DNA from: an uncultured Bacilli bacterium
GTDB lineage: Bacteria; Bacillota_I; Bacilli_A; RF39; UBA660
Reading direction: 5' to 3'
Assembly: GCA_934167665.1 (NCBI GenBank)
Contig: CAKPLN010000002.1
Span: 124,001 to 188,000 of the forward strand
DNA length: 64,000 nucleotides
The translations under genes and the position numbers were made by a program. Below, one piece after another: positions 1-8,829 of the stretch. Position 1 is the first letter of the stretch; each line of letters begins with the position of its first letter. The notes beneath the pieces were generated by a model. That model ran no database searches. It worked only from the letters and a program-made list of their open reading frames with translations, and was not told the origin of the DNA.

Positions 1-536
1 TGAACACTTCCTAAAGCAGGGGCTAGAGAATCTATACCTGTTGCTTCATATAATTTAATACAATCATCTAGGGTAGCATTTAAAGATTTTCCTGTTATGT
101 TGTCCTCTGTACCACCTATATGACCAACTTCTGCTTCAACACTTACGCCTCTAGCGTGAGCATATTCAACAACCTTTTTGGTAATACTGATATTTTCTTC
201 TAATGGATGTTTTGAAGCATCAATCATAACAGAAGTAAAACCGGCATTTATGGCAGAAACACAGTTTTCATAAGTTGAACCGTGATCTAAGTGAATGCAA
301 ACTGGAATATTTATACTTAATGATTCTATCATTCCTCTTACCATAGAACTAACGGCTATGAAACCACCCATATATTTAGTTGCTCCTTCGCTTACACCTA
401 TAATTACTGGAATATTTAATTTGTTACATTCCTCTAAAATATACTTTGTCCATTCTAAATTATTAATATTAAAATGTGGAACTGCATAATGTTCTTCTTT
501 TGCTTTTTGAAGCATGTCTATAAAGTTTACTAACAT
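1..536 (-). CDS. fbaA: Class II fructose-1,6-bisphosphate aldolase, N-terminal part
   Basis: Glycolytic and gluconeogenic enzyme that splits fructose 1,6-bisphosphate into DHAP and glyceraldehyde 3-phosphate with a bound zinc ion. About 178 residues are present; the C-terminus lies beyond the left edge of the window. The start MLVNFIDMLQKA follows a GGGTGAT ribosome-binding site. Class II signatures are visible: the HLDHGS segment with metal and active-site residues, followed by VEAEVGHIGGTED. The gene is the last of the prfA-prmC-spoIIR-mntP-fbaA run, as in the comparable B. subtilis neighbourhood. It has its own strong sigma-A promoter, which suggests high independent expression. Confidence 0.95.
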   Translation of the reverse strand, partial: MLVNFIDMLQKAKEEHYAVPHFNINNLEWTKYILEECNKLNIPVIIGVSEGATKYMGGFIAVSSMVRGMIESLSINIPVCIHLDHGSTYENCVSAINAGFTSVMIDASKHPLEENISITKKVVEYAHARGVSVEAEVGHIGGTEDNITGKSLNATLDDCIKLYEATGIDSLAPALGSV

Positions 537-552
537 ATTATCACCCAATTAA

Positions 553-581
553 ATCATAGGAAAATTTTATTTTTTTGTCAA
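553..581 (-). promoter_or_regulatory. Sigma-A type promoter for fbaA
   Basis: On the minus strand TTGACA (576-581) and TATGAT (553-558) are separated by exactly 17 bases, just upstream of the fbaA ribosome-binding site. This is a near-consensus vegetative promoter. Confidence 0.8.
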
Positions 582-616
582 CGAATTAGACACTTTATCT
601 AGTAAAACAGCGTAAA

Positions 617-1144
617 TTAATTAAACAAATATCTTATTGCTAAGAATAATAATATGATAACGCCAAAAATGATGGCCTTATGTCCATATCTTTGAGATAG
701 TTTTTTTCCTAATAATAGCCCAGTATAAGTAAATGCTGCACTAGTAAGAGAAAATATTAGAAAAGCTAGTTTTAAATTGGCTTTTTCCATGCCAAGAGCT
801 ATACCAACTGAAAAACTATCTATGCTTACTGTAAAAGCAAAAATTACTAAAGCTAAAATACTTGAGAGTGGAGATGAATGCTCTTCATTTCTTGATTTAT
901 ACATCTCATAGGCTAGAATAAAGAAGACAAGACTTACAATGTAATTTGATTTAGTTACGATTAATGAGATGTAAGAACCAATAATCGAACCTAAAGATGG
1001 CATTATATAATGAAAAAGGCCAACTAAAGCTCCTAAGATAATAATTCTTTCTTTTTTAATAGGATTGGTGCCATAAGCGATTGCTAAAGAAAAAGCATCC
1101 ATACTTAAACCTACTGCCATAAAAAAATATATAAGATTTTGCAT
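617..1144 (-). CDS. mntP: MntP/YtaF-family membrane protein (putative manganese efflux pump)
   Basis: Polytopic membrane protein of 175 residues with about six hydrophobic segments. The first helix carries the family pattern AVGLSMDAFSLAIAYG, and a second, related half-repeat has an Asp (VSIDSFSVGIALG). MntP proteins export Mn2+; the YtaF branch is a sporulation membrane protein. Position beside spoIIR matches ywlD/mntP in B. subtilis, but this does not separate the two functions. The start has an AAGGTGAT ribosome-binding site. Confidence 0.8.
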   Translation of the reverse strand: MQNLIYFFMAVGLSMDAFSLAIAYGTNPIKKERIIILGALVGLFHYIMPSLGSIIGSYISLIVTKSNYIVSLVFFILAYEMYKSRNEEHSSPLSSILALVIFAFTVSIDSFSVGIALGMEKANLKLAFLIFSLTSAAFTYTGLLLGKKLSQRYGHKAIIFGVIILLFLAIRYLFN

Positions 1145-1169
1145 AATATCACCTTATATATTTTATGTT

Positions 1170-1691
1170 TTAGAAATACTTTTCAATGACTTCTTTTATA
1201 AATGATGTGTATTTTATATCTGATGTTTTAGATTCATCAGTTTCAAGTAAACAAAGGGGTGGGAATAATACGCACCAGAAATTGTCACCTAAACCATCGC
1301 CTAGTGTTACTACTAATGACTCATACTCTCCTTCTTTATATATTACACCCTTGTATTCTTTTTCTGGAAAATAATTCAACCCGTAATTAATATGATACTC
1401 TTTTGATAGATTAGCTTCCTCTAGAGTTTTGGAAACTATGTTGTCTATTTTTGGTATTTGACTTTTAATTTCTTCTTTGGCCTCTTCTTGATTAATATCA
1501 ACAAAAGATAATGTTGATAAGTGATGATAAACATTAGTAGTTACTTTTTTCTTCAAATCTTGATCAGCCTTAGTATTACTACTAGCTATTACTCTAAATC
1601 TGATGGCTTCTTTTGGAATTACTACTTTTTGTTCTTTACCAATACTAATAATTACAATTATTATAGCAGTTATTATCATAAGTTTTTTCAT
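1170..1691 (-). CDS. spoIIR: Stage II sporulation protein R (SpoIIR)
   Basis: Secreted signalling protein of 173 residues. In sporulating bacilli it is made in the forespore under sigma-F and triggers SpoIIGA to process pro-sigma-E in the mother cell. An N-terminal signal or anchor (about residues 3-18) is followed by the family block AIRFRVIASSNTKADQDLKKKV, seen here as IRFRVIASSNTKADQD. Later segments resemble the family (EEYHINYGLNYFPEKEYKG region). It lies directly downstream of prmC, as in B. subtilis. Its ribosome-binding site is inside a hairpin, described separately. Confidence 0.92.
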   Translation of the reverse strand: MKKLMIITAIIIVIISIGKEQKVVIPKEAIRFRVIASSNTKADQDLKKKVTTNVYHHLSTLSFVDINQEEAKEEIKSQIPKIDNIVSKTLEEANLSKEYHINYGLNYFPEKEYKGVIYKEGEYESLVVTLGDGLGDNFWCVLFPPLCLLETDESKTSDIKYTSFIKEVIEKYF

Positions 1692-1693
1692 AT

Positions 1694-1727
1694 AAAAACC
1701 TCACTTTCATTATAATAGTGAGGTTTT
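1694..1727 (-). promoter_or_regulatory. Hairpin covering the spoIIR ribosome-binding site
   Basis: Inverted repeat between prmC and spoIIR: AAAACCTCACT and AGTGAGGTTTT with an 11-base loop. On the minus strand the right arm contains GTGAGG, the only visible Shine-Dalgarno sequence of spoIIR, directly followed by TTTTTAT and the start codon. It could act as an intrinsic terminator for prmC read-through, as a translation-blocking hairpin, or both. Confidence 0.6.
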
Positions 1728-1737
1728 CATCTTTTTT

Positions 1738-2565
1738 TTATGCAAGATTATGAAAAATAAATAACATTCTATCCTTTCCAGATAAATCTTTTTTTATTTC
1801 TACTATGTCATTAGGTAATTTTTCCTTAATTAACGCAGTCAGTGGAGCTCCTTGCGTCATTCCTATTTCAAAGGCAATAAGGCATCTTTCTTTCATGTGA
1901 CCAGTAATGTCATTTAAAATTTTTCGGTAACAGTCAAGACCATCAACGCCAGCATATAGTGCTAAGTGAGGTTCGTTGTCTTTAACTATTTTTTCTATTT
2001 CTTCTGTTGTTTTGATATAAGGTGGATTGCTTACGATAATATCATATTTTTTATTAATGTTTTTAAACATATCACTTAGAACTAAATTGGCCTTAGAATT
2101 CATTTTTCCACAATTTATGTTAGTAACTTCAAGAGCTTTTTCACTGATATCTATTAAATCCACAGAATTTGTGGATATTTTTTTTTCTAGAGTTAGTCCA
2201 ATTACTCCACTACCACAACCTAAATCTATTAAATCCACAGGTTCTGTGAAAAACTTTTTAGCGTATTCTGTTACATTTTCAACTAATTCTTCTGTTTCAA
2301 ACCGTGGTATTAAAACATTCTCATTTATATAAAAATTATTTCCATAAAAATTTACATTACCTAAAACATATTGAAGTGGTTTTCCATTTTCTAATGCTAA
2401 TACGGCTTTTTTATATAGAGTCACTGTTTTTTCATCTACTTGATAGGACAAATAATTTAAAAGTTCTAACGGATTTTTATGTAAAAGCTCTGCTAAAAGA
2501 AGTTTAGCATGATCAGAATGGATATGTTTCTTAGCAAAAAACAGAAGTTCTTCGACAGTTGTCAT
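1738..2565 (-). CDS. prmC: Peptide chain release factor N5-glutamine methyltransferase PrmC
   Basis: Uses S-adenosylmethionine to methylate the glutamine of the GGQ motif in release factors. The protein has 275 residues, an N-terminal helical release-factor-binding domain, the SAM-binding segment DLGCGSGVIGLTLEKK (about residues 114-129) and the catalytic NPPY motif (VSNPPYIK). Its start codon overlaps the prfA stop codon (TAATG), so translation is probably coupled to that of its substrate RF1. Confidence 0.96.
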   Translation of the reverse strand: MTTVEELLFFAKKHIHSDHAKLLLAELLHKNPLELLNYLSYQVDEKTVTLYKKAVLALENGKPLQYVLGNVNFYGNNFYINENVLIPRFETEELVENVTEYAKKFFTEPVDLIDLGCGSGVIGLTLEKKISTNSVDLIDISEKALEVTNINCGKMNSKANLVLSDMFKNINKKYDIIVSNPPYIKTTEEIEKIVKDNEPHLALYAGVDGLDCYRKILNDITGHMKERCLIAFEIGMTQGAPLTALIKEKLPNDIVEIKKDLSGKDRMLFIFHNLA

Positions 2566-3632
2566 TAGGCTTCTGTTTCTCCACTTAGTTTTCTCTTTTG
2601 ATCTTCCTGAATTAAAGCATTTATAATATCATCTAAGTCTCCATCCATTACTCTATCTAGATTTTTAGTTGTATAGCCTATACGGTGATCTGTTACACGA
2701 TTTTGTGGATAGTTATATGTTCTAATCTTTTCAGCTCTATCACCAGTTCCAATCTTACTACGTCTTTCTTGACCAGCCTCTTCAAGTTGTTTTTGAAGTT
2801 CTAGTTCATAAAGACGAGTTTTTAAGACTTTCATAGCTTGTTCTTTATTTTGAATTTGGCTTCGTTCATTTTGACAAGTAACAACAGTGTTAGTTGGTAA
2901 GTGAGTAATACGTACTGCTGAATCTGTAGTGTTTACTCCTTGACCTCCACAACCACTTGAGCGATATATATCTATTCTTAAATCACTAGGATTTATTTGA
3001 ATGTCAATATCATCATCGGCTTCTGGCATTACTAAAACTGTGGCTGTTGAAGTTTGAAGACGACCATTGGCTTCTGTAACAGGTACTCTTTGTACGCGGT
3101 GAGAACCACTCTCATACTTTAATAATGAATAGGCATTAGCACCTTTTACAATAAACTCTATTTGGCTAAAGCCTCCAGCGGCACCATCTACAGCATTATA
3201 GACCTGATAACTCATGCCTTGCTTTTCAGCATATCTAGTGTACATTCTAAAAAGATCTCCAGCAAAAATATTAGCTTCATCGCCTCCAGCTGCTCCTCTG
3301 ATTTCAATAACTACATTCTTGCCATCATTTGGATCCTTTGGAATTAGTAAAATTTCTAATTCTCCATCTAGTTTTACTTTTTCTTCTTCTAAGGTTTTTA
3401 GTTCCTCTTTAGCAATTTCTCCTAATTCAGGATCTTTTACCATTTCTTTAGTATTTTCAATATCAGCTAAAACTTTTTTATATTTTTTATAACAAGTTAC
3501 TATATCTTCAATTGCTGACATTTCTTTTGAATATTCTTTAGTTTTCTTAATATCACTCAATACTTCTGGTTTTGTTAGTTCATTTTCCAACTCTTGATAC
3601 TTTAAAAGTGTCGCTTCTAATCTATCAATCAT
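2565..3632 (-). CDS. prfA: Peptide chain release factor 1
   Basis: Recognises UAA and UAG stop codons and triggers release of the peptide. At 355 residues it is full length. The anticodon-like motif PVT sits in RVQRVPVTEANGR, and the catalytic GGQ is in SSGCGGQGVNTTDSAVRITH. The start MIDRLEATL follows an AAAGGAACGGTGAT ribosome-binding region. It is the first gene of a run with prmC and spoIIR. Confidence 0.97.
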   Translation of the reverse strand: MIDRLEATLLKYQELENELTKPEVLSDIKKTKEYSKEMSAIEDIVTCYKKYKKVLADIENTKEMVKDPELGEIAKEELKTLEEEKVKLDGELEILLIPKDPNDGKNVVIEIRGAAGGDEANIFAGDLFRMYTRYAEKQGMSYQVYNAVDGAAGGFSQIEFIVKGANAYSLLKYESGSHRVQRVPVTEANGRLQTSTATVLVMPEADDDIDIQINPSDLRIDIYRSSGCGGQGVNTTDSAVRITHLPTNTVVTCQNERSQIQNKEQAMKVLKTRLYELELQKQLEEAGQERRSKIGTGDRAEKIRTYNYPQNRVTDHRIGYTTKNLDRVMDGDLDDIINALIQEDQKRKLSGETEA

Positions 3633-3683
3633 GTAATCACCGTTCCTTTGTAATTAAACGTATTATATCATACTTTTTGGCTG

Positions 3684-3709
3684 AAAAAAACTAGATTATT
3701 GTTCTAGTT
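3684..3709 (-). terminator. Rho-independent terminator after rpoE
   Basis: On the minus strand AACTAG and CTAGTT form a short stem followed by a run of seven T. It overlaps the last codons of rpoE and separates rpoE from prfA. Confidence 0.6.
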
Positions 3710-4148
3710 CTAATTCATCTTCATCGATTATAACTAAATCATTTAATTCTTCACTAGTATCATCATCATAATCTGTATCTTCTGTATCGTCATAAGAGCC
3801 TTCTGATAATGAATCTTCATCATCTTCGTCCTCTTCTTCATCTTTTGGTTCTACTTCCTCATCGTCTTCTTCATCAGTAACTTTTACAACTTTGTCTGAT
3901 GTATGACGGCTTCTTAAATCCCATGTTCCATCTTCTAATAATAAGAATCTTTTATCAGTTGCTAAAGCAGTATAATAATCAGCTATTTTACTTTCAAAAT
4001 AACTTTCAGGTAATTCCAATAATTTTATTATTTTTCTAAATAATTCAGCAGTATTCATAGATTTCTTACTATCTTCTAAAATTAAATTAGTAATATCTTT
4101 ATTTGACAATAGTTCTAATTCATCTTTAGTCATCTTTTTTAAGTCCAT
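3696..4148 (-). CDS. rpoE: DNA-directed RNA polymerase delta subunit
   Basis: Accessory subunit found in low-GC Gram-positives that recycles RNA polymerase and modulates promoter selectivity. The 150-residue protein has a HARE-HTH N-terminal domain (about residues 1-85, with YTALATDKRFLLLEDGTWDL) and a C-terminal tail made almost entirely of Asp and Glu, the family hallmark. The start follows AGGAGGTC. It lies downstream of argS; the pyrG gene found next to rpoE in B. subtilis is absent here. Confidence 0.95.
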   Translation of the reverse strand: MDLKKMTKDELELLSNKDITNLILEDSKKSMNTAELFRKIIKLLELPESYFESKIADYYTALATDKRFLLLEDGTWDLRSRHTSDKVVKVTDEEDDEEVEPKDEEEDEDDEDSLSEGSYDDTEDTDYDDDTSEELNDLVIIDEDELELEQ

Positions 4149-4221
4149 GTTGAGACCTCCTATATCAAAACATTATATGTATTTTTTTATTTTTTGATTG
4201 GGTAATAAAATTACCAATAAA

Positions 4222-4250
4222 CTTATAACATATATCTTATGTAAATACAA
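4222..4250 (-). promoter_or_regulatory. Probable promoter for rpoE
   Basis: TTGTAT (4245-4250) and TATAAG (4222-4227) are 17 bases apart on the minus strand, in the 109-base gap between argS and rpoE. The same gap has a GGTAAT/ATTACC inverted repeat without a T-run. Confidence 0.5.
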
Positions 4251-4257
4251 CAGTTTT

Positions 4258-6006
4258 TTACATTTTTTCTGGAACCTTAATTCCTAAAACATCTAATAAT
4301 AATATATTTATATCATATACAATTTTAGTTAATACTAGCCATGATTCTTGTAATTTTTGATCTTCTTCTACTAATATTTTATTTTCATTGTAAAATTTGT
4401 TATATTGAGATGTTATTTTATATAGGTATTCAGCTATTTCATTTAATGATTTGCTTTCTATGGCTTTTGTTAGGACAATAGGTAAATTTAAAATAGTTAA
4501 AGCAATATCCTTCTCTGTATCACTATTTAGAGTATGAACTTTTTTATAATTTATGCCGCTTGCTTTAGTAAGAAGTGATTTCATTCTAATTGTTGAATAT
4601 AGTAAATAAGGTCCTGTTTTGCCTTCTAAGTCTGAAAACTTTTCAACTTCAAATATGTAATCAGTACTACGGTATGGAATAAGATCGGCATATTTTAAAG
4701 CTGCTATAGCAACAGTTTTAGCAACTGATGGTCTTTCTTCTTCTTTTACGGTATTAGGGTTAATTCTCTTTAAAGTTTCTTCATATACTAAGTTTATTAG
4801 GCTTTTTAGAGTCATTACACCGCCATCACGAGTCTTGAATGGTTTACCATCTTTACCGTTCATTGTACCAAAACCTACAACCTCTAGTTTTACATCATCA
4901 GATATTAATTTGGCCTTTCTAGCAGCACGGAATACTTGTTCAAAGTGTAATTCTTGTCTAGTATCAACACAATACCATATTTCATCTGGATCATAGTTGA
5001 TTTTTCTTTCTAATATAGTTGCTAAATCAGTTGTTTCATAAGATATTGTTCCATTAGACTTTATAAAAAGTAATGGTGGCATTGGAGAAGAATCATTTTC
5101 ATCTTTTATATCAACAATTTGAGCACCTTCACTATTAGTTAAAATATTAGCGGACTCAAAAATTTCTTTTAACTTAGGAAAATACTCCATGGCATCACTT
5201 TCTCCTTGCCATAGTTCAAAGTTGACATTTAAATCATCATATATTTTCTTTATATCAGATTTTGATATAGCAACAACTTTTTTCCATAAATCATAGTAAC
5301 CTCTAACGTGATTTTGTATTTTATAGGTAACATCACGTCCCTCTTCTAGGTATGATTCATCTTCTTTAGCCTTTTTGGAAGCGTATGGATATATTTGTTC
5401 AAGATCCTCATTGGTTATTGGAAGATTAACTTCACTGTAATCACCCTCATATTTTTCATCAAAATATGGTAGGTCTGGATATCTTTTTTTTAGTTCTAAG
5501 ACAACAAAGCCTAAAGGTCTACCATAGTCTCCTAAATGAGCATCCCCTAGTATTTGATAACCTAATAACCTAGCAAGACGTTTAAGTGCTTCACCTATAT
5601 TAGCACTACGTAAATGACCAACATGAAGAGCTTTAGCAACATTAGCACCACCGTAATCTAAAATTACTTTACGAGGTGATTTTTTATCTATATTTATATT
5701 AATATCTTCACTTATACTAGTTAATAATTCAGCTAAATAAGTATCCTTTAAGGTAATATTTATAAAACCAGGACCGGCTATATTAATATTTGTAAAACGA
5801 CCATCTTTTTCTAGTTCCTTAGTAATATCAGTTGCTATGGCGTGAGGATTTTTGCCATACTTTTTAGCAAGACTCATAGCACAATTAATTTGATATTGTC
5901 CTAAATCTGGTCTACTAGATAATTGAAACATAGGATCTGTTATATCATAACCAGAATTATTAATAATCTTAACTATATCACTTTCAATATTTTTAATTAG
6001 ACTCAT
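4258..6006 (-). CDS. argS: Arginyl-tRNA synthetase
   Basis: Class I aminoacyl-tRNA synthetase of 582 residues that charges tRNA-Arg. The HIGH-type motif is ALHVGHLRSANIGEA (about residue 128 onward). As in many ArgRS proteins there is no canonical KMSKS; the corresponding loop is in MNGKDGKPFKTRDGG. It has the N-terminal Add-1 domain and a C-terminal DALR anticodon-binding domain. Its start overlaps the stop of ywiB (ATGA). Confidence 0.97.
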   Translation of the reverse strand: MSLIKNIESDIVKIINNSGYDITDPMFQLSSRPDLGQYQINCAMSLAKKYGKNPHAIATDITKELEKDGRFTNINIAGPGFINITLKDTYLAELLTSISEDININIDKKSPRKVILDYGGANVAKALHVGHLRSANIGEALKRLARLLGYQILGDAHLGDYGRPLGFVVLELKKRYPDLPYFDEKYEGDYSEVNLPITNEDLEQIYPYASKKAKEDESYLEEGRDVTYKIQNHVRGYYDLWKKVVAISKSDIKKIYDDLNVNFELWQGESDAMEYFPKLKEIFESANILTNSEGAQIVDIKDENDSSPMPPLLFIKSNGTISYETTDLATILERKINYDPDEIWYCVDTRQELHFEQVFRAARKAKLISDDVKLEVVGFGTMNGKDGKPFKTRDGGVMTLKSLINLVYEETLKRINPNTVKEEERPSVAKTVAIAALKYADLIPYRSTDYIFEVEKFSDLEGKTGPYLLYSTIRMKSLLTKASGINYKKVHTLNSDTEKDIALTILNLPIVLTKAIESKSLNEIAEYLYKITSQYNKFYNENKILVEEDQKLQESWLVLTKIVYDINILLLDVLGIKVPEKM

Positions 6007-6356
6007 TCTATCACCTCTATTTTATATTCAATAGTCTCATTTTCAACAGTGAATTTAATTGTTAAAGATTTTGAATCCTTGATAATATCCAATGTTGTTA
6101 ATTTTAATTTAAAAGTTTTTTTTAAATCTTGCAAGACTAAGTAACCAATTGTTTCTTGTCCTTTAATAAATTGATATTCAAGTGACATTTCTTTATTTTT
6201 TCTTGTTAACTTATTTTCTAGGTAATTAAAGGACGTTTTGGTATTATTTTTATCTTTTTCTATATAAATAATGGCACTATTGTTAATAATAGCCTTAGTA
6301 TCATATTTTACTTTTTCATTGCTATTAGATGTAGTAATACGTACTAATTTTTTCAT
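6003..6356 (-). CDS. ywiB: YwiB-like (DUF1934) beta-barrel protein
   Basis: Small protein of 117 residues rich in predicted beta strands, with no transmembrane segment. It resembles the calycin-like YwiB family by size, strand pattern and position directly upstream of argS, as in B. subtilis. The biochemical role of the family is not established. The start MKKLVRITT was preferred because GAGGTGG lies eight bases upstream; a GTG four codons earlier overlaps that ribosome-binding site. Confidence 0.7.
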   Translation of the reverse strand: MKKLVRITTSNSNEKVKYDTKAIINNSAIIYIEKDKNNTKTSFNYLENKLTRKNKEMSLEYQFIKGQETIGYLVLQDLKKTFKLKLTTLDIIKDSKSLTIKFTVENETIEYKIEVIE

Positions 6357-6466
6357 ATTAAGTACCACCTCAAATTTATAGTTTTGATTATATCATAAAA
6401 GATATTTTTTTTATACATATTTTAGTTTTTTATTTAAATAATAATAAGGAAAGGAGGACTATTATT

Positions 6467-8425
6467 ATGTTTAAAAAAATGGGAAGATTTATTAGGTTTG
6501 TTATTATTTTTTTTATTATTGTATTTTGTGGAGTATTTGCGTATATTAAAGTTTCTCCTAAGCCAGTAATTTCTAGTGCTAATAGTATAGCGTTATATGA
6601 TAATAGTGGTCAGGTATTTTTTCACGGAAATGAATCAAAAGAGTGGATTTCACTTGGTGAAATGTCTAAATATGTTATTGATGCGACAATTTATACGGAA
6701 GATAAAAATTTTTATAAACACTTTGGGTTTGATTTTTTACGTATTTTAAAGGCTGGATATATAAATATTATTAGTGGTTCTACAAAGCAAGGAGCTTCTA
6801 CAATTACACAACAATACGCTAAGAACTTGTTTCTTGATTTTGATAAGACATGGAAAAGAAAATGGGATGAGATGTGGTATACTTTAAAGATTGAATCTAA
6901 TTATTCTAAAGATGAAATTTTAGAAGGATATTTAAATACAATTAACTATGGTCATGGTAAATATGGTATTGAAAATGCTAGTAAATATTATTTTAATAAG
7001 TCGGCAAAAGATCTGACGTTAGCTGAGGCTACTATCTTGACAGGAATTCCTAAATCCCCAGAAAACTATTCTCCTCTTAAAAATTATGATTTAGCTAAAA
7101 AAAGACAATTGCTTATTTTAGATTTATTGGTAAAGAATAAAGTAATTACTGAAAAAGAAAAAGAAGATGCCTATAATGAAGAACTTCATTTTAATGGTGA
7201 AGAAGAAATGCAGGAATTAAGTACAATTATGTATTATCAGGATGCAGTTATTAAAGAATTAAAATCTATTGATAGTATTCCTCTATCTTTCAGTGATAAT
7301 AAAGGATTAAAGATATATACTAATTTAGACATTTCAGTTCAAAAATCTTTGGAAGAGACTATTAATTCTACTATACCCGATGAGTCAGAAATTCAAACAG
7401 CTGTTGTTATGATGAAACCGGATACTGGTGCTATTATTGCCTTGATTGGAGGAAGAGACTATAATAATTCTTCATTTAATAGAGCAACAGACTCTATGCG
7501 ACAAGTTGGCTCAACTATGAAACCATATCTTTATTACGCAGCTTTAGAAAATGGTTTTACTTCTAGTTCAGCCTTTACTAGCGAAGAGACTACTTTTACT
7601 TTTAATAACCAAAGTGATTATTCACCTAGAAATTATAATGGAACTTATGGAAACAAACCAATATCCATGGCAACCGCCATTGCTTATTCTGAAAATATTT
7701 ATGCAGTTAAGACTCATCTTTTCTTAGGAAGTGATGCTTTGATCAATGTTGCTAGAAGAGTTGGAATAACATCTAAACTTGAAAATATCCCTTCTTTACC
7801 ACTCGGTACTAACGAGATAAGTATTATAGAAATGGCTAGTGGTTATGCGGCTTTTGCTAATTTAGGTTATAAGGTAAAACCACATTTAATTGAAAAAGTA
7901 GTTGATGCTGATGGAAAGATTTTATATCAAGCTAGTAATAATAAAGAACTTGTTTTAAATTCTAGCTTAGTTTTTATTTTAAATAACTTATTAACCGCTA
8001 CATACGATCCTGACTATATAGATTATAATTATCCTACTGCTATCAGTCTTTCTTCTAAATTAAAACATAAATATGGTTTAAAAAGTGGTACTACTAATGG
8101 TGATAATTGGAATATTGGATTTAATAGTGATATTGTTTCAGCAGTTTGGGTCGGATATGATGATAACAGATCACTTAAAACATCTGAGTATAAATACGCT
8201 CAAAATATTTGGTTTAATTCTGTTGAAAACTATGAAAACGGTAAAGAAGATTCTTGGTATGAAATGCCTAGTAATGTTACTGGTCTTTTAGTGGAGCCTA
8301 TTTCTGGCAAGCCAGCTACGGACTCTTCACCAAAGAAAAAATTAATGTATTTTATTAAAGGAACTGAGCCAACTGCTACAGATCAAACATTTGATGAAAA
8401 AAGTAGTCATTACATCGGTACTTGA
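6467..8425 (+). CDS. Class A penicillin-binding protein (bifunctional transglycosylase/transpeptidase)
   Basis: Peptidoglycan synthase of 652 residues that polymerises lipid II and cross-links the strands at the outer face of the membrane. It has a short cytoplasmic N-terminus, one transmembrane helix (about 10-30), a GT51 domain with the catalytic Glu in YTEDKNFYKHFG and GASTITQQYAKNL, and a transpeptidase domain with SxxK (GSTMKP, about residue 349), SxN (YSEN) and KSGTT. AGGAGG precedes the start. The gene is divergent from ywiB-argS and opens a plus-strand block that faces the replication fork. The exact PBP subtype cannot be assigned. Confidence 0.93.
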   Translation: MFKKMGRFIRFVIIFFIIVFCGVFAYIKVSPKPVISSANSIALYDNSGQVFFHGNESKEWISLGEMSKYVIDATIYTEDKNFYKHFGFDFLRILKAGYINIISGSTKQGASTITQQYAKNLFLDFDKTWKRKWDEMWYTLKIESNYSKDEILEGYLNTINYGHGKYGIENASKYYFNKSAKDLTLAEATILTGIPKSPENYSPLKNYDLAKKRQLLILDLLVKNKVITEKEKEDAYNEELHFNGEEEMQELSTIMYYQDAVIKELKSIDSIPLSFSDNKGLKIYTNLDISVQKSLEETINSTIPDESEIQTAVVMMKPDTGAIIALIGGRDYNNSSFNRATDSMRQVGSTMKPYLYYAALENGFTSSSAFTSEETTFTFNNQSDYSPRNYNGTYGNKPISMATAIAYSENIYAVKTHLFLGSDALINVARRVGITSKLENIPSLPLGTNEISIIEMASGYAAFANLGYKVKPHLIEKVVDADGKILYQASNNKELVLNSSLVFILNNLLTATYDPDYIDYNYPTAISLSSKLKHKYGLKSGTTNGDNWNIGFNSDIVSAVWVGYDDNRSLKTSEYKYAQNIWFNSVENYENGKEDSWYEMPSNVTGLLVEPISGKPATDSSPKKKLMYFIKGTEPTATDQTFDEKSSHYIGT

Positions 8426-8429
8426 TTAC

Positions 8430-8458
8430 TTGTTTAATTTTATGATGTTTGCTATAAT
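8430..8458 (+). promoter_or_regulatory. Probable promoter for the 84-residue membrane protein gene
   Basis: TTGTTT (8430-8435) and TATAAT (8453-8458) are 17 bases apart, in the gap after the penicillin-binding protein gene. Confidence 0.6.
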
Positions 8459-8479
8459 TATTGTAGGAGGAGGCGTAAT

Positions 8480-8734
8480 ATGAAAAAAAATGATAATGAA
8501 GTAGCGGATTTTTACGCTGGTAAAATTTCGATTGAAGAGAGATTAATGTTATTACTAACTGGTATTGTTTCTTTCCCAGTAGGATTTGCTTTATATTTTT
8601 ACTTTAAAGATAAAGATAATTACAAATATCATACTTATTTCGCTAGGATTGGAGCTTGGACAGGAATAGTTATTTGCTTGATGCTTATTATTACGTCATT
8701 TATGATTATGTTAGCTAGCTATTTAACTTTTTAA
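8480..8734 (+). CDS. Small membrane protein of unknown function
   Basis: Not recognised. The 84-residue protein has a charged N-terminus with an amphipathic stretch (SIEERLMLLLTGIVSF), and two hydrophobic segments (about 27-43 and 56-82) separated by a basic, Tyr-rich loop (FKDKDNYKYHTYFAR). A strong ribosome-binding site (GGAGGAGG) and its own promoter and terminator indicate a real gene. It could be a small membrane regulator, but nothing shows which process it serves. Confidence 0.65.
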   Translation: MKKNDNEVADFYAGKISIEERLMLLLTGIVSFPVGFALYFYFKDKDNYKYHTYFARIGAWTGIVICLMLIITSFMIMLASYLTF

Positions 8735-8739
8735 GATAG

Positions 8740-8767
8740 GTCAACTAAGTTGACTTATTTTTTTATT
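8740..8767 (+). terminator. Rho-independent terminator
   Basis: Perfect inverted repeat GTCAACTAAGTTGAC followed by TTATTTTTTTA, directly after the 84-residue membrane protein gene. Confidence 0.8.
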
Positions 8768-8773
8768 GATAAG

Positions 8774-8802
8774 TTGTTATTAAAAAAGAAGTTTGGTATA
8801 AT
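8774..8802 (+). promoter_or_regulatory. Probable promoter for the lemA-pta pair
   Basis: TTGTTA (8774-8779) and TATAAT (8797-8802), spacing 17, lie 28 bases upstream of the LemA-type gene. No terminator separates that gene from pta, so both are probably read from here. Confidence 0.6.
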
Positions 8803-8829
8803 TAAAGGTATAATTGAGGTGATTGTATA

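Noticed and set aside
295..489. Plus-strand reading frame opposite fbaA
   Set aside because: Shadow of the aldolase gene, without ribosome-binding site or conserved features.
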